Assembly (NCBI GenBank): GCA_013298145.1
Contig: JAAFJO010000001.1
Span: forward strand, 496,001-560,000
DNA length: 64,000 nucleotides
DNA from: Betaproteobacteria bacterium
GTDB lineage: Bacteria > Pseudomonadota > Gammaproteobacteria > Burkholderiales > Casimicrobiaceae
Direction of reading: 5' to 3'
Positions 8,407-17,057 of this stretch are shown in pieces; the stretch's first letter is position 1; each line of letters starts with the position of its first letter. The position numbers and the translations under genes were made by a program. The notes beneath the pieces were generated by a model. The model worked only from the letters and a program-made list of their open reading frames with translations, did no database searches and had not been told where the DNA came from.

Positions 8407-10508
8407 GATTCATCGGCGCGCTGTTGGTGGCGCTGTCTGCGAGCGCCGCATTCGGGCAGTCACGTGTTGAACCGATTGTGATCACGGCAACGCGCACAGC
8501 AATCAATCCCTTTGAGCTTCCGGCCTCCGTTGATATCGTGGATGGCGAGACGCTGCGCACTGGTCAACCGCAAGTCAACCTCTCGGAGACGCTCGCTCGT
8601 ATTCCTGGGATCAACGTACAAAACCGCAGTAACTACGCGCAGGATCTGCAAATTTCTTCGCGCGGCTACGGTGCGCGTGCGAGCTTCGGTGTGCGCGGCA
8701 TCAAAGTATTAATCGACGGCATTCCCGCGAGCGCGCCCGACGGCGCAGGGCAAGTCGCATCGTTTGCGCTCTCATCGGCAGAGCGTGTTGAAGTGCTACG
8801 CGGGCCGTTCTCCGCGCTTTATGGCAACGCCTCAGGCGGAGTGATTCAGCTCGTGAGCGAAGCGCCACCGAAATCGACAACACTTTCTGTGAGCACGGCT
8901 TTTGCGGCGCACGACACGCATCGCGTCGGAGTGAGAGGTGGCTTCGCCACAGGAGAAGCGGGGGGGATCGCGCTCGACGCCTCTCGGTTCGAAACAAGTG
9001 GCTTTCGTCCACAAAGTGCTGCAAGCCGCGACCTTCTCAACGCAAAGGGCGAGTGGAAATTCGGCGCACACTCGTTCGGCTTGCTCCTGAACGGCATTGA
9101 CCTGCCCAATGCAGCAGACCCACTTGGCCTCACGCGGGCGCAGCTTGAAGCGAACCCAAATCAAACGGCGAGCGTTGCAACGCAATTCAACACACGAAAG
9201 ACCACACGGCAATCGCAACTCGGCGGCACCTATCAATGGAAGGCGAGCGATGCTTTGAATGTGAACGCGATGACCTACATCGGCACGAGAGACGTGACGC
9301 AGTTCCAATCGATCGCAGCGACTGCGCAAGGCGCGGCGACACATCCAGGCGGCGTCATCGATTTATCGCGCGATTTCAACGGCGCTGATCTGCGCGCAAG
9401 CTACGCAATACCGCTCGCGAACGGTTCGCTCAAACTCAGCGCTGGCATCTCGCGGGACGAACAATACGAAGATCGCAAGGGCTTTCAGAATTTCACAGGC
9501 ACGGGCACCGCGCAGCGACTTGGCGTCGTCGGCGCACTGAAGCGAGACGAAGACAATCGACTCACTGCGAACGATGTGTTTGCCCAAGCCGATTGGCAGA
9601 GTGATGTGGTGAACGCGTTCGTTGGCGTGCGGCATTCGCAACTCAAGATGCGATCAATGGATCGCTTCAGCGTAAGCGGCAATCCTGATGACAGCGGTCG
9701 CTTAAGGTTTTCGTCAACGACGCCCGTGATGGGCGCTGCATTCAAAGTTTCGCCGAATCTTCGTGCATACGCGAGTGCGGGTCGCGGTTTCGAAACACCG
9801 ACGTTCAATGAAGCGGCCTATCGTACCGGCGGACAAACAGGGTTGAACTTCGACTTGAAGAGCGCAACAAGCCGTAATTACGAACTCGGCGTAAAGTGGC
9901 GAAGCGACCAAGGCGCAACGGCAACGCTCGCCGTATTCCGCTCAGAAACGAACGATGAAATCGCGCCACTCACCAATAGCGGCGGTCGAAGCGTGTTCCG
10001 CAATGTGGGCCGCACATCACGCGAGGGGATCGAAGCGACATTCGCGATGCCACTCGGTGATCGCATCGAGCTTTACGCCAGCGCGAACATCATCGATGCG
10101 ACGTATCGCGACGCGTTTCTTGCATGCGGCGCACCGCCGTGCACCACGCCGAACATCGCTGTCGCGGCGGGCGCAATGATTCCCGGTGTGCCAAAACAGC
10201 AAGCGTTTCTCGAACTGCGCACCCGACCGATCGAGGGGCTCACCGCGTCGATCGAAGTACAACATCAAGGCCGTGTGTTTGCGAACGACACCAATACAGA
10301 ATCGGCGACGCCTGCCACGCTCGTGAATGCAATGCTGTCACGCCGCATGATCTGGGGCAGCATCGATTGGACAGGCAGCGTGCGTGTTGAAAATATCGGC
10401 AACCACCGCGATGCAGCTACCGTAATCGTGAATGAAGCCAACGGCCGTTTTTTCGAACCGCGTCCGCCACGAATGTGGACAGTTGCGCTTGAAGGGCGGT
10501 GGCGATAG
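8403..10508 (+). CDS. TonB-dependent outer-membrane receptor
   Basis: 701 residues from a GTG at 8403 that overlaps the Nudix stop (GTGA); this start gives a signal peptide FIGALLVALSASAAFGQ. The TonB-box-like PIVITATR lies just after cleavage, then a plug domain with GYGARASFGVRGIKVLIDGIP and RVEVLRGPFSALYGNASGGVI (about 95-160). A beta-barrel fills the rest, ending with WTVALEGRWR. The family imports iron chelates, cobalamin or other large ligands with energy from TonB-ExbBD. Substrate is unknown; no siderophore or cobalamin genes are near. Coupling to a CoA-degrading Nudix enzyme is unusual but need not be functional. Confidence 0.92.
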   Translation: MRFIGALLVALSASAAFGQSRVEPIVITATRTAINPFELPASVDIVDGETLRTGQPQVNLSETLARIPGINVQNRSNYAQDLQISSRGYGARASFGVRGIKVLIDGIPASAPDGAGQVASFALSSAERVEVLRGPFSALYGNASGGVIQLVSEAPPKSTTLSVSTAFAAHDTHRVGVRGGFATGEAGGIALDASRFETSGFRPQSAASRDLLNAKGEWKFGAHSFGLLLNGIDLPNAADPLGLTRAQLEANPNQTASVATQFNTRKTTRQSQLGGTYQWKASDALNVNAMTYIGTRDVTQFQSIAATAQGAATHPGGVIDLSRDFNGADLRASYAIPLANGSLKLSAGISRDEQYEDRKGFQNFTGTGTAQRLGVVGALKRDEDNRLTANDVFAQADWQSDVVNAFVGVRHSQLKMRSMDRFSVSGNPDDSGRLRFSSTTPVMGAAFKVSPNLRAYASAGRGFETPTFNEAAYRTGGQTGLNFDLKSATSRNYELGVKWRSDQGATATLAVFRSETNDEIAPLTNSGGRSVFRNVGRTSREGIEATFAMPLGDRIELYASANIIDATYRDAFLACGAPPCTTPNIAVAAGAMIPGVPKQQAFLELRTRPIEGLTASIEVQHQGRVFANDTNTESATPATLVNAMLSRRMIWGSIDWTGSVRVENIGNHRDAATVIVNEANGRFFEPRPPRMWTVALEGRWR

Positions 10509-10587
10509 CCGCGCTCTTCCCTATCAACGCCCGCGAAATACGACGGCGAGTAACGAACAAACACTAACTCTGAAGAATCGCACTAAT

Positions 10588-10647
10588 TTGGACAAGCGAG
10601 CCGAATCATTGATTGTCGAATGTTTAACTAAAGTCTCGCTAGCCCAA
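10588..10647 (+). repeat. GGGCTAG/AATAA intergenic element, copy E
   Basis: Arms TTGGACAAGCGAG (10588-10600) and CTCGCTAGCCCAA (10635-10647) pair at 11 of 13 positions. The AT-rich interior holds TTTAACTAAAG and the right arm is followed by ATAAGAA. It lies 80 bases after the TonB receptor stop and before the convergent hydrolase gene. Confidence 0.6.
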
Positions 10648-10672
10648 TAAGAAGCGGCGCTCGATTTGAAAA

Positions 10673-11584
10673 TTAGTAAAACTTAGCCGATTTCAGCAGC
10701 GCATCAATCTCGGCTTTCGCCGCCTCACGCGCCTCAGGATTGGGCCCCACAGTGACGCCGTTGTCTGGGCCATTTATGCCGTTTGGCACATCCTTGCGTA
10801 CGCGAATTTTTCCGCCGGGGTTATCGAAGTCGTGGAAAGCATTAGCGAAAGTTGTGATCGTTGCGGGTTGCTTTAGCGCTCGTAGCGTTTTCACCCAGGT
10901 TTTGCACGGCGCTGCGGGCGTCCAATCATCGCTTTCGCCGATCAAAAGTGTTAGCGGTGAAGTGATTTTGAATGAACGCGACGAATTCGCGTAGCTGCTG
11001 CAGCCTGGATAAAACGAAATTGCCTGCGCGAACAACGCGGAGCCTTCTGGCGATTCGCTGGCGCGTTGGGTAATCGTTGCAAGCACCGTGCCGCCGCCGT
11101 GTGACCAACCCCACACGAGCAGTTTGGCGGCATTGACATCGCGCCTTTCGAGTAACCATTTCCTCGTTGCAAGCACATCTTCTACGCGGTCACTCTGCTT
11201 GATGGACCGTTCAGCAAATTTCTTGGTGCAAATCTCCTCGTAGCCGCGTGAGGTGAAACTCTCGGGATAGACGACGATGAAGCCACGCTCGACGAGCCAA
11301 TCCTTCCACATCGTGTGCCGTGCGTTCAGCGCGCCGTCGCGCCCCACGCCGCCGCAGCCGTGCAGCATGATCGCAGCGGGGCGTTTGGCGTCGCCCTTCG
11401 ACTCTGGCGCGAAGAGTTGCGCGCGCAATGTTTTGGCCTCACCCAAATGCGGCGCTGGGATGGCGACGATTTCGGCGAACGCGCCTCCGCTCACAAAGGC
11501 GGCGGTCGATGCAACAGCGCTTGCTATCAGTCGAAGCAGGGAGCACACAGCAAAAGTCCTTTTCGCGGGCGAAGACGCGGTCAA
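10673..11584 (-). CDS. Dienelactone-hydrolase-family alpha/beta hydrolase, exported
   Basis: 303 residues from a TTG at 11584 with GAGAGG upstream; a slightly later start is possible because the n-region is long. The hydrophobic stretch LLRLIASAVASTAAFVSGGAFA looks like a signal peptide. The alpha/beta fold is marked by the oxyanion region MLHGCGG, the nucleophile elbow GWSHGGG, an acid in LIGESDDWTP and a His in NAFHDFD, so the triad is complete. The substrate is unknown. The gene follows the thioesterase gene with a 21-base gap on the same strand. Confidence 0.82.
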   Translation of the reverse strand: MTASSPAKRTFAVCSLLRLIASAVASTAAFVSGGAFAEIVAIPAPHLGEAKTLRAQLFAPESKGDAKRPAAIMLHGCGGVGRDGALNARHTMWKDWLVERGFIVVYPESFTSRGYEEICTKKFAERSIKQSDRVEDVLATRKWLLERRDVNAAKLLVWGWSHGGGTVLATITQRASESPEGSALFAQAISFYPGCSSYANSSRSFKITSPLTLLIGESDDWTPAAPCKTWVKTLRALKQPATITTFANAFHDFDNPGGKIRVRKDVPNGINGPDNGVTVGPNPEAREAAKAEIDALLKSAKFY

Positions 11585-11605
11585 GTCCGCGCCAGCAACC
11601 TCTCG

Positions 11606-12013
11606 TTACGCGAGTATTCCGTCGCCGATCGGCGGAAGTTCCCTCGGCTTGCGATCGGCGCCGATGGCGACGTAGGTCAGTTCGGCTTCGGTGACTTTCA
11701 CAACGGTGGTGCCGCGATTTCGCTCGGAATACACCTCAACATCCACCGTGATTGACGTACGCCCCACGCGTTTTACCGCTGCGTAAAAACTCACGACATC
11801 GCCAATCTGAACGGGCTGCTTGAACACAAATGAATTCACCGCCACCGTAGCAATGCGCCCCTTTGCACGGCGAACGGCTGGAATGCTGCCCGCTAGGTCT
11901 ACCTGCGACATGATCCAGCCGCCAAAAATATCGCCATTGGCATTGGCGTCGGCGGGCATCGGAATGACGCGTAACGCGATCTCTTTGTCTTTGGGCAGGG
12001 AAGTTTCAGTCAT
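11606..12013 (-). CDS. Acyl-CoA thioesterase, YciA-like hot-dog fold
   Basis: 135 residues from the ATG at 12013. The N-terminal sequence RVIPMPADANANGDIFGGWIMSQVDLAG (17-43 region) is the hallmark of the YciA/BACH thioesterases, with the catalytic Asp in NGDIFGGW. The family hydrolyses a range of acyl-CoAs in the cytoplasm. Length matches the family. It is followed on the same strand by the exported hydrolase gene, and diverges from the DUF4214 protein gene. Confidence 0.92.
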   Translation of the reverse strand: MTETSLPKDKEIALRVIPMPADANANGDIFGGWIMSQVDLAGSIPAVRRAKGRIATVAVNSFVFKQPVQIGDVVSFYAAVKRVGRTSITVDVEVYSERNRGTTVVKVTEAELTYVAIGADRKPRELPPIGDGILA

Positions 12014-12317
12014 GAATGGGCTCGCCGGAGCGATCAGAAGCGGTATTAACGAATGTAACGTGCGGCAGCGCCGCGTAGCGCGCGTTGAAAGTTTCCCACC
12101 AGAAACACGTTTTATGGAATTTGATTGGTGCGCCTGTTTAATTAGGGCGAGCGCCCCGATTATCATTTATCGCTAACGGATTAATTGCGCGCCGAGCCCA
12201 ATAAGAATAGGCGCTAGGTAAATCTACTCGTAGGATCTCTGCATGGTGCTCTCCGTCGGCGTGAACGTCGAAATTCGGTCGACGCTGCGGTGCGGCAATC
12301 AAATTCAGGTGTTTTGG
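12014..12317. other. Divergent intergenic region
   Basis: About 300 bases between the divergent thioesterase and DUF4214-protein genes. It contains one copy of the GGGCTAG/AATAA repeat (12142-12202) and must hold both promoters. An in-frame alternative start of the downstream gene lies at 12243. No RNA gene was recognised. Confidence 0.5.
12142..12202 (+). repeat. GGGCTAG/AATAA intergenic element, copy F
   Basis: TTAGGGCGAGCGCC on the left and GCGCGCCGAGCCCAATAA on the right form a weaker inverted pair of the same size as the other copies. The interior holds CGCTAACGGATTAATTGCGC. It is the only copy lying between divergent genes. Confidence 0.5.
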
Positions 12318-13805
12318 ATGTTCGGTCGATTTTTTCAGCTCAATCTGTGTGCCCCCTTGCGCCGAGCATCGCTCGCCATGTTCGCCTTTTGCGCTTTGTC
12401 AGCCACGAGCTCGGCGGCGCCCACCATCGGCGGCGCAAGCGTCACCGGCCTGCCGATCGGGTCGCTTCGCGTGTTGGGTTACGAAAGCAACGTGATGATC
12501 GGCGCGCTCGCGATGCACAGCGCCGATGCGTTTTCGTGGGATGAATATTCCTTTTGGCGGTCCCGCGGAGCGTCGGGTGATACTGGCCCGCAGCTGCTTC
12601 AAAGCATTTACCAGCGACCCGCAAGCCGTGCGAACTTTCCGTCTTTCCTCCTCAGCGACCAGATCGTCACGAAGCTTTACGAAACGCTTCTCGGGGTGAC
12701 TTCACCCCCTTCGGCAGGTGTCCTCTTTTGGGCTAACAGGCTCAACACGTTGCGAACGAGTAATCCGCCGAATCCTTATCCCGAGGGGCAACTCATTCTT
12801 GATTTCGCGACCGCTGCGCTCGGCGTGTCGGCCAATGAACCATTCGGGCGACAGCTGCGCCATCGGCTTGATGCGGCACTGATGATCAAGAAAGAATCGG
12901 ACACCACTGCTGAGCAGAATTCTTCCGTCCTCAGCCCAGCGGTTTATGCGGTGTCGCGACCAAGACTCGTCTCCATCACCGACGATATCGCCACGTATGA
13001 CAGCGCCGTCGCGCCGCTTTCACGCCTTAACTGGCTCATCGATCAATCGGCGATCGCGCCGGGGGCAACGTTTAACGCAGCAACCGGCGTGCTTACCGTC
13101 GCAGGGACTGAGCTCGTCGCGCTCGCGGGCACAAACAACGACATTGATCTTTCAAAAATCACGCTTTACGGCGACGGCACACCGTACACGCTCACCAGCG
13201 GCTTCGTTGAAATCACCAGCGCCACGCGCTTTCAGATCGCATTGAATTTCGCAGATCGATTTGCGCTTTCCTCGCGCATCAATCGCGATGGCACCCTCTC
13301 GCAAGGCGATGTGAAATACCTGATCGCGGCAGCTCAAGGTTGGAACGGCCCCTTCGACCCGCAACAACCCGACGCGCTGACCGGCACTCGTATCACCGCA
13401 AGTAACACTGCCGCCGTGCCGCTGCTCAACATCGACAACAGCGATGCGTCTACGCAATACGATCCGGCGACGGACGGCGTGCTGCTGCTGCGCTATCTGT
13501 TAGGCGTGCGGGGCGGTGCACTCACAGCTGGCGCACTTGGCAGCGGCGCAACCCGCGATGCTGCGCAAGTCACGGGCTATCTCTCGGCATTCATTCCCGC
13601 CAATCAGGCGCAGTCACCCTTCGATGTGGACGGCGATGGCATCGTCTCACCGCTCACCGATGGCCTCATGATTCTGCGCCGCCTGCTGAATCCGACAGCA
13701 GCGGTGAGTAACGCCGCCGCCATGAGCGCGATCACAGCGGGCGCAAAGCGCGGCACGCGCACGGATGCACAAATCGTGACAGCCATTGATGCGTTGAAGC
13801 CATAG
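12318..13805 (+). CDS. Exported DUF4214 protein with dockerin-like C-terminus
   Basis: 495 residues from the ATG at 12318 (MFGRFFQLN); an in-frame ATG at 12243 would add 25 residues before the signal peptide. The hydrophobic stretch LAMFAFCALSATSSAA acts as signal peptide. The motif LYETLLGVTSPPSAGVLFWANRL resembles the DUF4214 helical repeat of surface-layer and phycobilisome-linker-like proteins. The C-terminal third holds two dockerin/EF-hand-like stretches: one with DNSDAS...DGVLLLRYLLG and one with DVDGDGIVSPLTDGLMILRRLL. These probably bind calcium. It is likely secreted or surface-attached. No partner cohesin is visible. Confidence 0.7.
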   Translation: MFGRFFQLNLCAPLRRASLAMFAFCALSATSSAAPTIGGASVTGLPIGSLRVLGYESNVMIGALAMHSADAFSWDEYSFWRSRGASGDTGPQLLQSIYQRPASRANFPSFLLSDQIVTKLYETLLGVTSPPSAGVLFWANRLNTLRTSNPPNPYPEGQLILDFATAALGVSANEPFGRQLRHRLDAALMIKKESDTTAEQNSSVLSPAVYAVSRPRLVSITDDIATYDSAVAPLSRLNWLIDQSAIAPGATFNAATGVLTVAGTELVALAGTNNDIDLSKITLYGDGTPYTLTSGFVEITSATRFQIALNFADRFALSSRINRDGTLSQGDVKYLIAAAQGWNGPFDPQQPDALTGTRITASNTAAVPLLNIDNSDASTQYDPATDGVLLLRYLLGVRGGALTAGALGSGATRDAAQVTGYLSAFIPANQAQSPFDVDGDGIVSPLTDGLMILRRLLNPTAAVSNAAAMSAITAGAKRGTRTDAQIVTAIDALKP

Positions 13806-13831
13806 TCAAAAAGCCTACCCTCGCATCCAAA

Positions 13832-13854
13832 GAAAAAGCCCGGCGAACCGGGCT
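13832..13854 (-). terminator. Rho-independent terminator (minus strand)
   Basis: AGCCCGG (13837-13843), CGAA loop, CCGGGCT (13848-13854). The A-run on the left becomes a T-run on the minus strand, so it ends the gene at 13899-14555. It may also serve the convergent plus-strand gene. Confidence 0.8.
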
Positions 13855-13898
13855 AGAGCGCAGGCCGCCGCGTCGCTACAAGCGTGCCGGGCGCTTCG

Positions 13899-14555
13899 TC
13901 AGAACTGCAGTTTCACGCCAACACTGTAAAGCGTGCGTCGATCGCGCGTCCCGATGGTGCCGTCCAGTTGCAGCTTCGGCGCGATCTCGCTCCTTGCGCC
14001 AATTTGAACTGTCGCCTTGCTGCCGCGCTCGCCGAACGCCTCTGCATGTGCCGCCACCGCGCCAAACCCATGCTCAAGCGCGACTCCCCAGGTGCCAACG
14101 GTGCTTCCGCCACCGCTCGGGCGATTCGCGCCAACGTTCAGATGCGCAGCGCCAACCATTCCGTTGCAGGTGACGAGCGCGTTCGCGTAGGGCGTTTCGC
14201 CGGACACGCCACGTGTTTTCGAAACACCCAGCACCACACCGACGTTGCAGCCGCCTGTCTGAGCCGGTGTGATGACCCACTTCACTTGACCAGCGTAACT
14301 CGTGATTTTGTCCGGCGTTTCGCGAGTGACCAGCGCTGATAGCTCGAGATTCTCCATCGGGGCGAACGCGGGGGCGATGTTCCACGCTCTAGCGCGGGAG
14401 CCGTCGCCCGCGAGCCAGAGCTCCACGTGCCCACGTCCCGTCTCGTTAGTGCTCGCATCATCGACGGTCAATGGGCGTCCCGCCCACGCGGAGTTTGCTA
14501 GCCCGATACAGGAAAACGCGAGCAAAGTTGCTCCGCGTAAAAGTGAAGAAATCAA
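13899..14555 (-). CDS. Outer-membrane barrel-like exported protein, unknown function
   Basis: 218 residues with a signal peptide ending in ANSAWA (about residue 25). The mature chain starts GRPLTVDDASTNETGRGHVELWLAG, a pattern seen in small copper-resistance or transporter-like barrel proteins. It continues with alternating strands and ends LYSVGVKLQF, with a terminal Phe as in outer-membrane proteins. The two visible cysteines (in GGCNVG and VTCNG) could form a disulfide. No specific family could be named with confidence. It stands alone with its own terminator. Confidence 0.65.
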   Translation of the reverse strand: MISSLLRGATLLAFSCIGLANSAWAGRPLTVDDASTNETGRGHVELWLAGDGSRARAWNIAPAFAPMENLELSALVTRETPDKITSYAGQVKWVITPAQTGGCNVGVVLGVSKTRGVSGETPYANALVTCNGMVGAAHLNVGANRPSGGGSTVGTWGVALEHGFGAVAAHAEAFGERGSKATVQIGARSEIAPKLQLDGTIGTRDRRTLYSVGVKLQF

Positions 14556-14737
14556 GACAATGCACCCAAGCTGTGAGGTTGATGGCCCATGCTAGGTTCC
14601 GACGCTCAGTTTGACCAGCGCCCGGATCGAATCCCGATGGCGCACATTCCTCGCTGTTGCGTCATTAGCAGCGGCGGGCCGCACCGACATCCTGCAAATT
14701 GTCGCTACGGGCGAGCATGATGACGCTGCGCCGCAAA

Positions 14738-14764
14738 ACAAAAAAGCCCGCCGGAGCGGGCTTT
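14738..14764 (-). terminator. Rho-independent terminator of the peroxiredoxin gene
   Basis: AAAGCCCGC (14743-14751), CGGA loop, GCGGGCTTT (14756-14764), preceded by an A-run that is a T-run on the minus strand. Confidence 0.85.
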
Positions 14765-14808
14765 CACGCGTCGAGCGCGGACACTACCGCGCCTACAACT
14801 GGCTTTGC

Positions 14809-15318
14809 TTAGCCGAGTTGTGCGAGCATGTTCTCCGCGAACGAGCAGTTTGCCGGGCCGACACCTTCAACGTTTACTTGCTTCACCACACCGTTATCGA
14901 CGAGTAGCGAGAAACGCTGGCAACGCACGCCCATGCCTTTGGCGGTGAGATCGAGCTCGAGGCCTAGCGCTTTGGTGAACGCGCCGGAGCCATCGCCCAA
15001 CATGCGGATTTTGTCGCCGACGTGTTGCGATTGGCCCCATGCGCCCATCACGAAACCGTCGTTGACCGACATGCAAACGACTGCATCAACGCCTTTGGCT
15101 TTGAGCGCGTCAAAGTTTTTCAAATAGCCAGGCACATGTTGCGCGGAGCAGGTGGGCGTGAACGCGCCAGGCAGACCGAAGATCACGACTTTTTTGCCCG
15201 CCGTCAGCGCAGCCATGTCAACGGGTTGTGGCGGCATTGGGCAGTTTTTCGCCGCATCCTGACCGACGGATTCGAAGAGGGTGCCTGCAGGGAGTTTGTC
15301 GCCGATGTTGATCGCCAT
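14809..15318 (-). CDS. Peroxiredoxin, Prx5 type
   Basis: 169 residues from the ATG at 15318, which has AAGGAAA upstream; the longer frame adds a leader without homology. The motif LPGAFTPTCSAQHVPGY contains the peroxidatic Cys57 and the conserved Pro/Thr of the active site. The second half has the conserved RCQRFSLLVDNG. Cytosolic Prx5-type enzymes reduce hydrogen peroxide and alkyl hydroperoxides, usually with glutaredoxin or thioredoxin. Length fits. It diverges from the HisN-like gene. Confidence 0.93.
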   Translation of the reverse strand: MAINIGDKLPAGTLFESVGQDAAKNCPMPPQPVDMAALTAGKKVVIFGLPGAFTPTCSAQHVPGYLKNFDALKAKGVDAVVCMSVNDGFVMGAWGQSQHVGDKIRMLGDGSGAFTKALGLELDLTAKGMGVRCQRFSLLVDNGVVKQVNVEGVGPANCSFAENMLAQLG

Positions 15319-15492
15319 GATAGTTTCCTTCGTATGAACTGTGAGATGAGGGGCAAGGACGAATGCGCTCAACGCGAGGTAAATGATGCGTGAGGCGATG
15401 CGCGGAGCATAAGTAGCGCCCGCACTTGGCGTCATTCATCAATCTCTTTTTTCGTCCGCTCGCGAAGCGAATAGCAGAAAATTATCGTCGAT

Positions 15493-16293
15493 ATGAATGC
15501 CCCGAACGATTACAAGGCTTTTGCCGAACACCTGGCCGATCTCGCCCGCCCAATTGCACGGCGCTACTTTCGCTCCGATTTGAAGGTCATCGATAAGCCC
15601 GACGCGACGCCGGTGACGCTGGCCGACATGGAAATTGAGGCGCGGCTTCGTGAAGAAATCGCCGCGCATTTTCCGCATCACGGCATCTTGGGCGAAGAAG
15701 AAGACCCGAAAAACATCGACGCCGAATTTGTTTGGGTGATCGATCCGATTGATGGCACGAAAGCCTTCACCGTGGGGAAGCCACAATTTGGCACCTTGGT
15801 CGGGCTCTGCCGGAATGGCGATCCGATCGTAGGCGTCATCGATCAAGCCATCACCGATGAGCGCTGGGTTGGGGCGAAAGGCGAAGGCGCGTGGTTCAAC
15901 GGACAGCCGATGCGGCGCGACGCGAGCGGACGCTCACTTTCCAGCAGGCACATCAAGCCTCTTGCTGAAACCATCGTTCTCGCAACGAGCCCGAGCATTT
16001 TTTCCGGTAAAGCTACAACGGCGTATGACCAATTGCAAAGGGCTTGCAAAGGTTTTTATTGGGGTGGCGATTGTTACAATTTTGCGATGGTCGCCCAAGA
16101 CAACGCAGCGCTCGTTTTTGAAGCTGGCTTGAAGACTGTCGATTTCATCGCGCTCGTGAATCCGATCATCGAAGCGGGCGGCTACGTCTGTGATTTCGAC
16201 GGAAAACCGCTGACGATGCAAAGCGATGGCACCATCATCGCCGCAGCGAACCAGCGGCTCGCGGTAGAAGTGCTGGCGGTGATCCAATCGTGA
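15493..16293 (+). CDS. hisN: Inositol-monophosphatase-family phosphatase, histidinol-phosphatase type
   Basis: 266 residues. Metal-binding motifs are present: GEEE (67-70), DPIDGT (84-89) and KTVDFIALVNPIIEAGG with Asp217. The last motif resembles the LAL-V/P form typical of HisN-type histidinol phosphatases rather than CysQ or SuhB. The expected reaction is histidinol phosphate to histidinol, but inositol or nucleotide phosphates are possible substrates. Its stop overlaps the GTG of the next gene (GTGA), so it is co-translated with a polysaccharide exporter, an unusual partner for histidine biosynthesis. Confidence 0.85.
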   Translation: MNAPNDYKAFAEHLADLARPIARRYFRSDLKVIDKPDATPVTLADMEIEARLREEIAAHFPHHGILGEEEDPKNIDAEFVWVIDPIDGTKAFTVGKPQFGTLVGLCRNGDPIVGVIDQAITDERWVGAKGEGAWFNGQPMRRDASGRSLSSRHIKPLAETIVLATSPSIFSGKATTAYDQLQRACKGFYWGGDCYNFAMVAQDNAALVFEAGLKTVDFIALVNPIIEAGGYVCDFDGKPLTMQSDGTIIAAANQRLAVEVLAVIQS

Positions 16294-17057
16294 TCTCGCC
16301 GCTCTTTCGCGCGCTGGTCGAACGCGAATTCAAAAATCGCTTTCTTGGCGGCGTTTTGTCACCAATTTGGTGGCTGATACAGCCGCTCTTGCAGCTCGCG
16401 GTGTATGCGCTCGTGTTTAGCGTGTTCTTAAAAATTCAGTTGCCTGAAAAATACGGCACAAGTTATCTCGCCTTCCTCGCGGTTGGGCTTTGGCCGTGGA
16501 TTGCGTTCACGGAGAGTGTGACGCGTGGCGCGGGTAGTTTGATTCAACAAGGGGCGCTCATCACGAAAACGCAGCTTCCGCGCGCCTGGGTGCCGCTGGC
16601 GACGGTGAGCGTGAGCTTTTCGCTGCACTTTGCGGCGCTTTGCGTTATCGTTTTGCTGCTCGCGAGCCTTGGCGTTGGTATCAACGCATGGGGCATCTTC
16701 GCCAGTCTGCCCACATGGATTGCGCTTTATCTTGCAGCGCTGGGTGTGGCGTGGTTCGTGAGTGTCGCGCAGGTTGTCGTTCGTGATGTTGAACCGATGC
16801 TAGGGCCGCTTCTTTTCTTGATGACCTTTCTTGCGCCGATTCAGTACGCCATCGAAATCATTCCGAAAAATTTTCGCGCGTACGTTTACGCCAACCCGTT
16901 CACCCATGCGATTGAGCGGATGCACGAAGTGTTTTTGACCGGCCCCGCACTGCCGGGGCTCACCGATATGTATTTATTGCTCGGCGGTGCGGCGACGGCG
17001 CTCTTGGGATATGTGGTGTTCAAGCGGGTTGCGCCGCATGTGGATGACTATCTATGA
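16290..17057 (+). CDS. wzm: ABC-2 polysaccharide exporter permease (Wzm-like)
   Basis: 255 residues with six hydrophobic segments and the ABC-2/Wzm signature [20 protein letters not shown] near the N-terminus and [27 protein letters not shown] in the second half. Wzm forms the inner-membrane channel that exports lipid-linked O-antigen or teichoic-acid-like polymers with the ATPase Wzt. It starts at a GTG overlapping the phosphatase stop and its own stop overlaps the next start (ATGA). Confidence 0.9.
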   Translation: MISPLFRALVEREFKNRFLGGVLSPIWWLIQPLLQLAVYALVFSVFLKIQLPEKYGTSYLAFLAVGLWPWIAFTESVTRGAGSLIQQGALITKTQLPRAWVPLATVSVSFSLHFAALCVIVLLLASLGVGINAWGIFASLPTWIALYLAALGVAWFVSVAQVVVRDVEPMLGPLLFLMTFLAPIQYAIEIIPKNFRAYVYANPFTHAIERMHEVFLTGPALPGLTDMYLLLGGAATALLGYVVFKRVAPHVDDYL

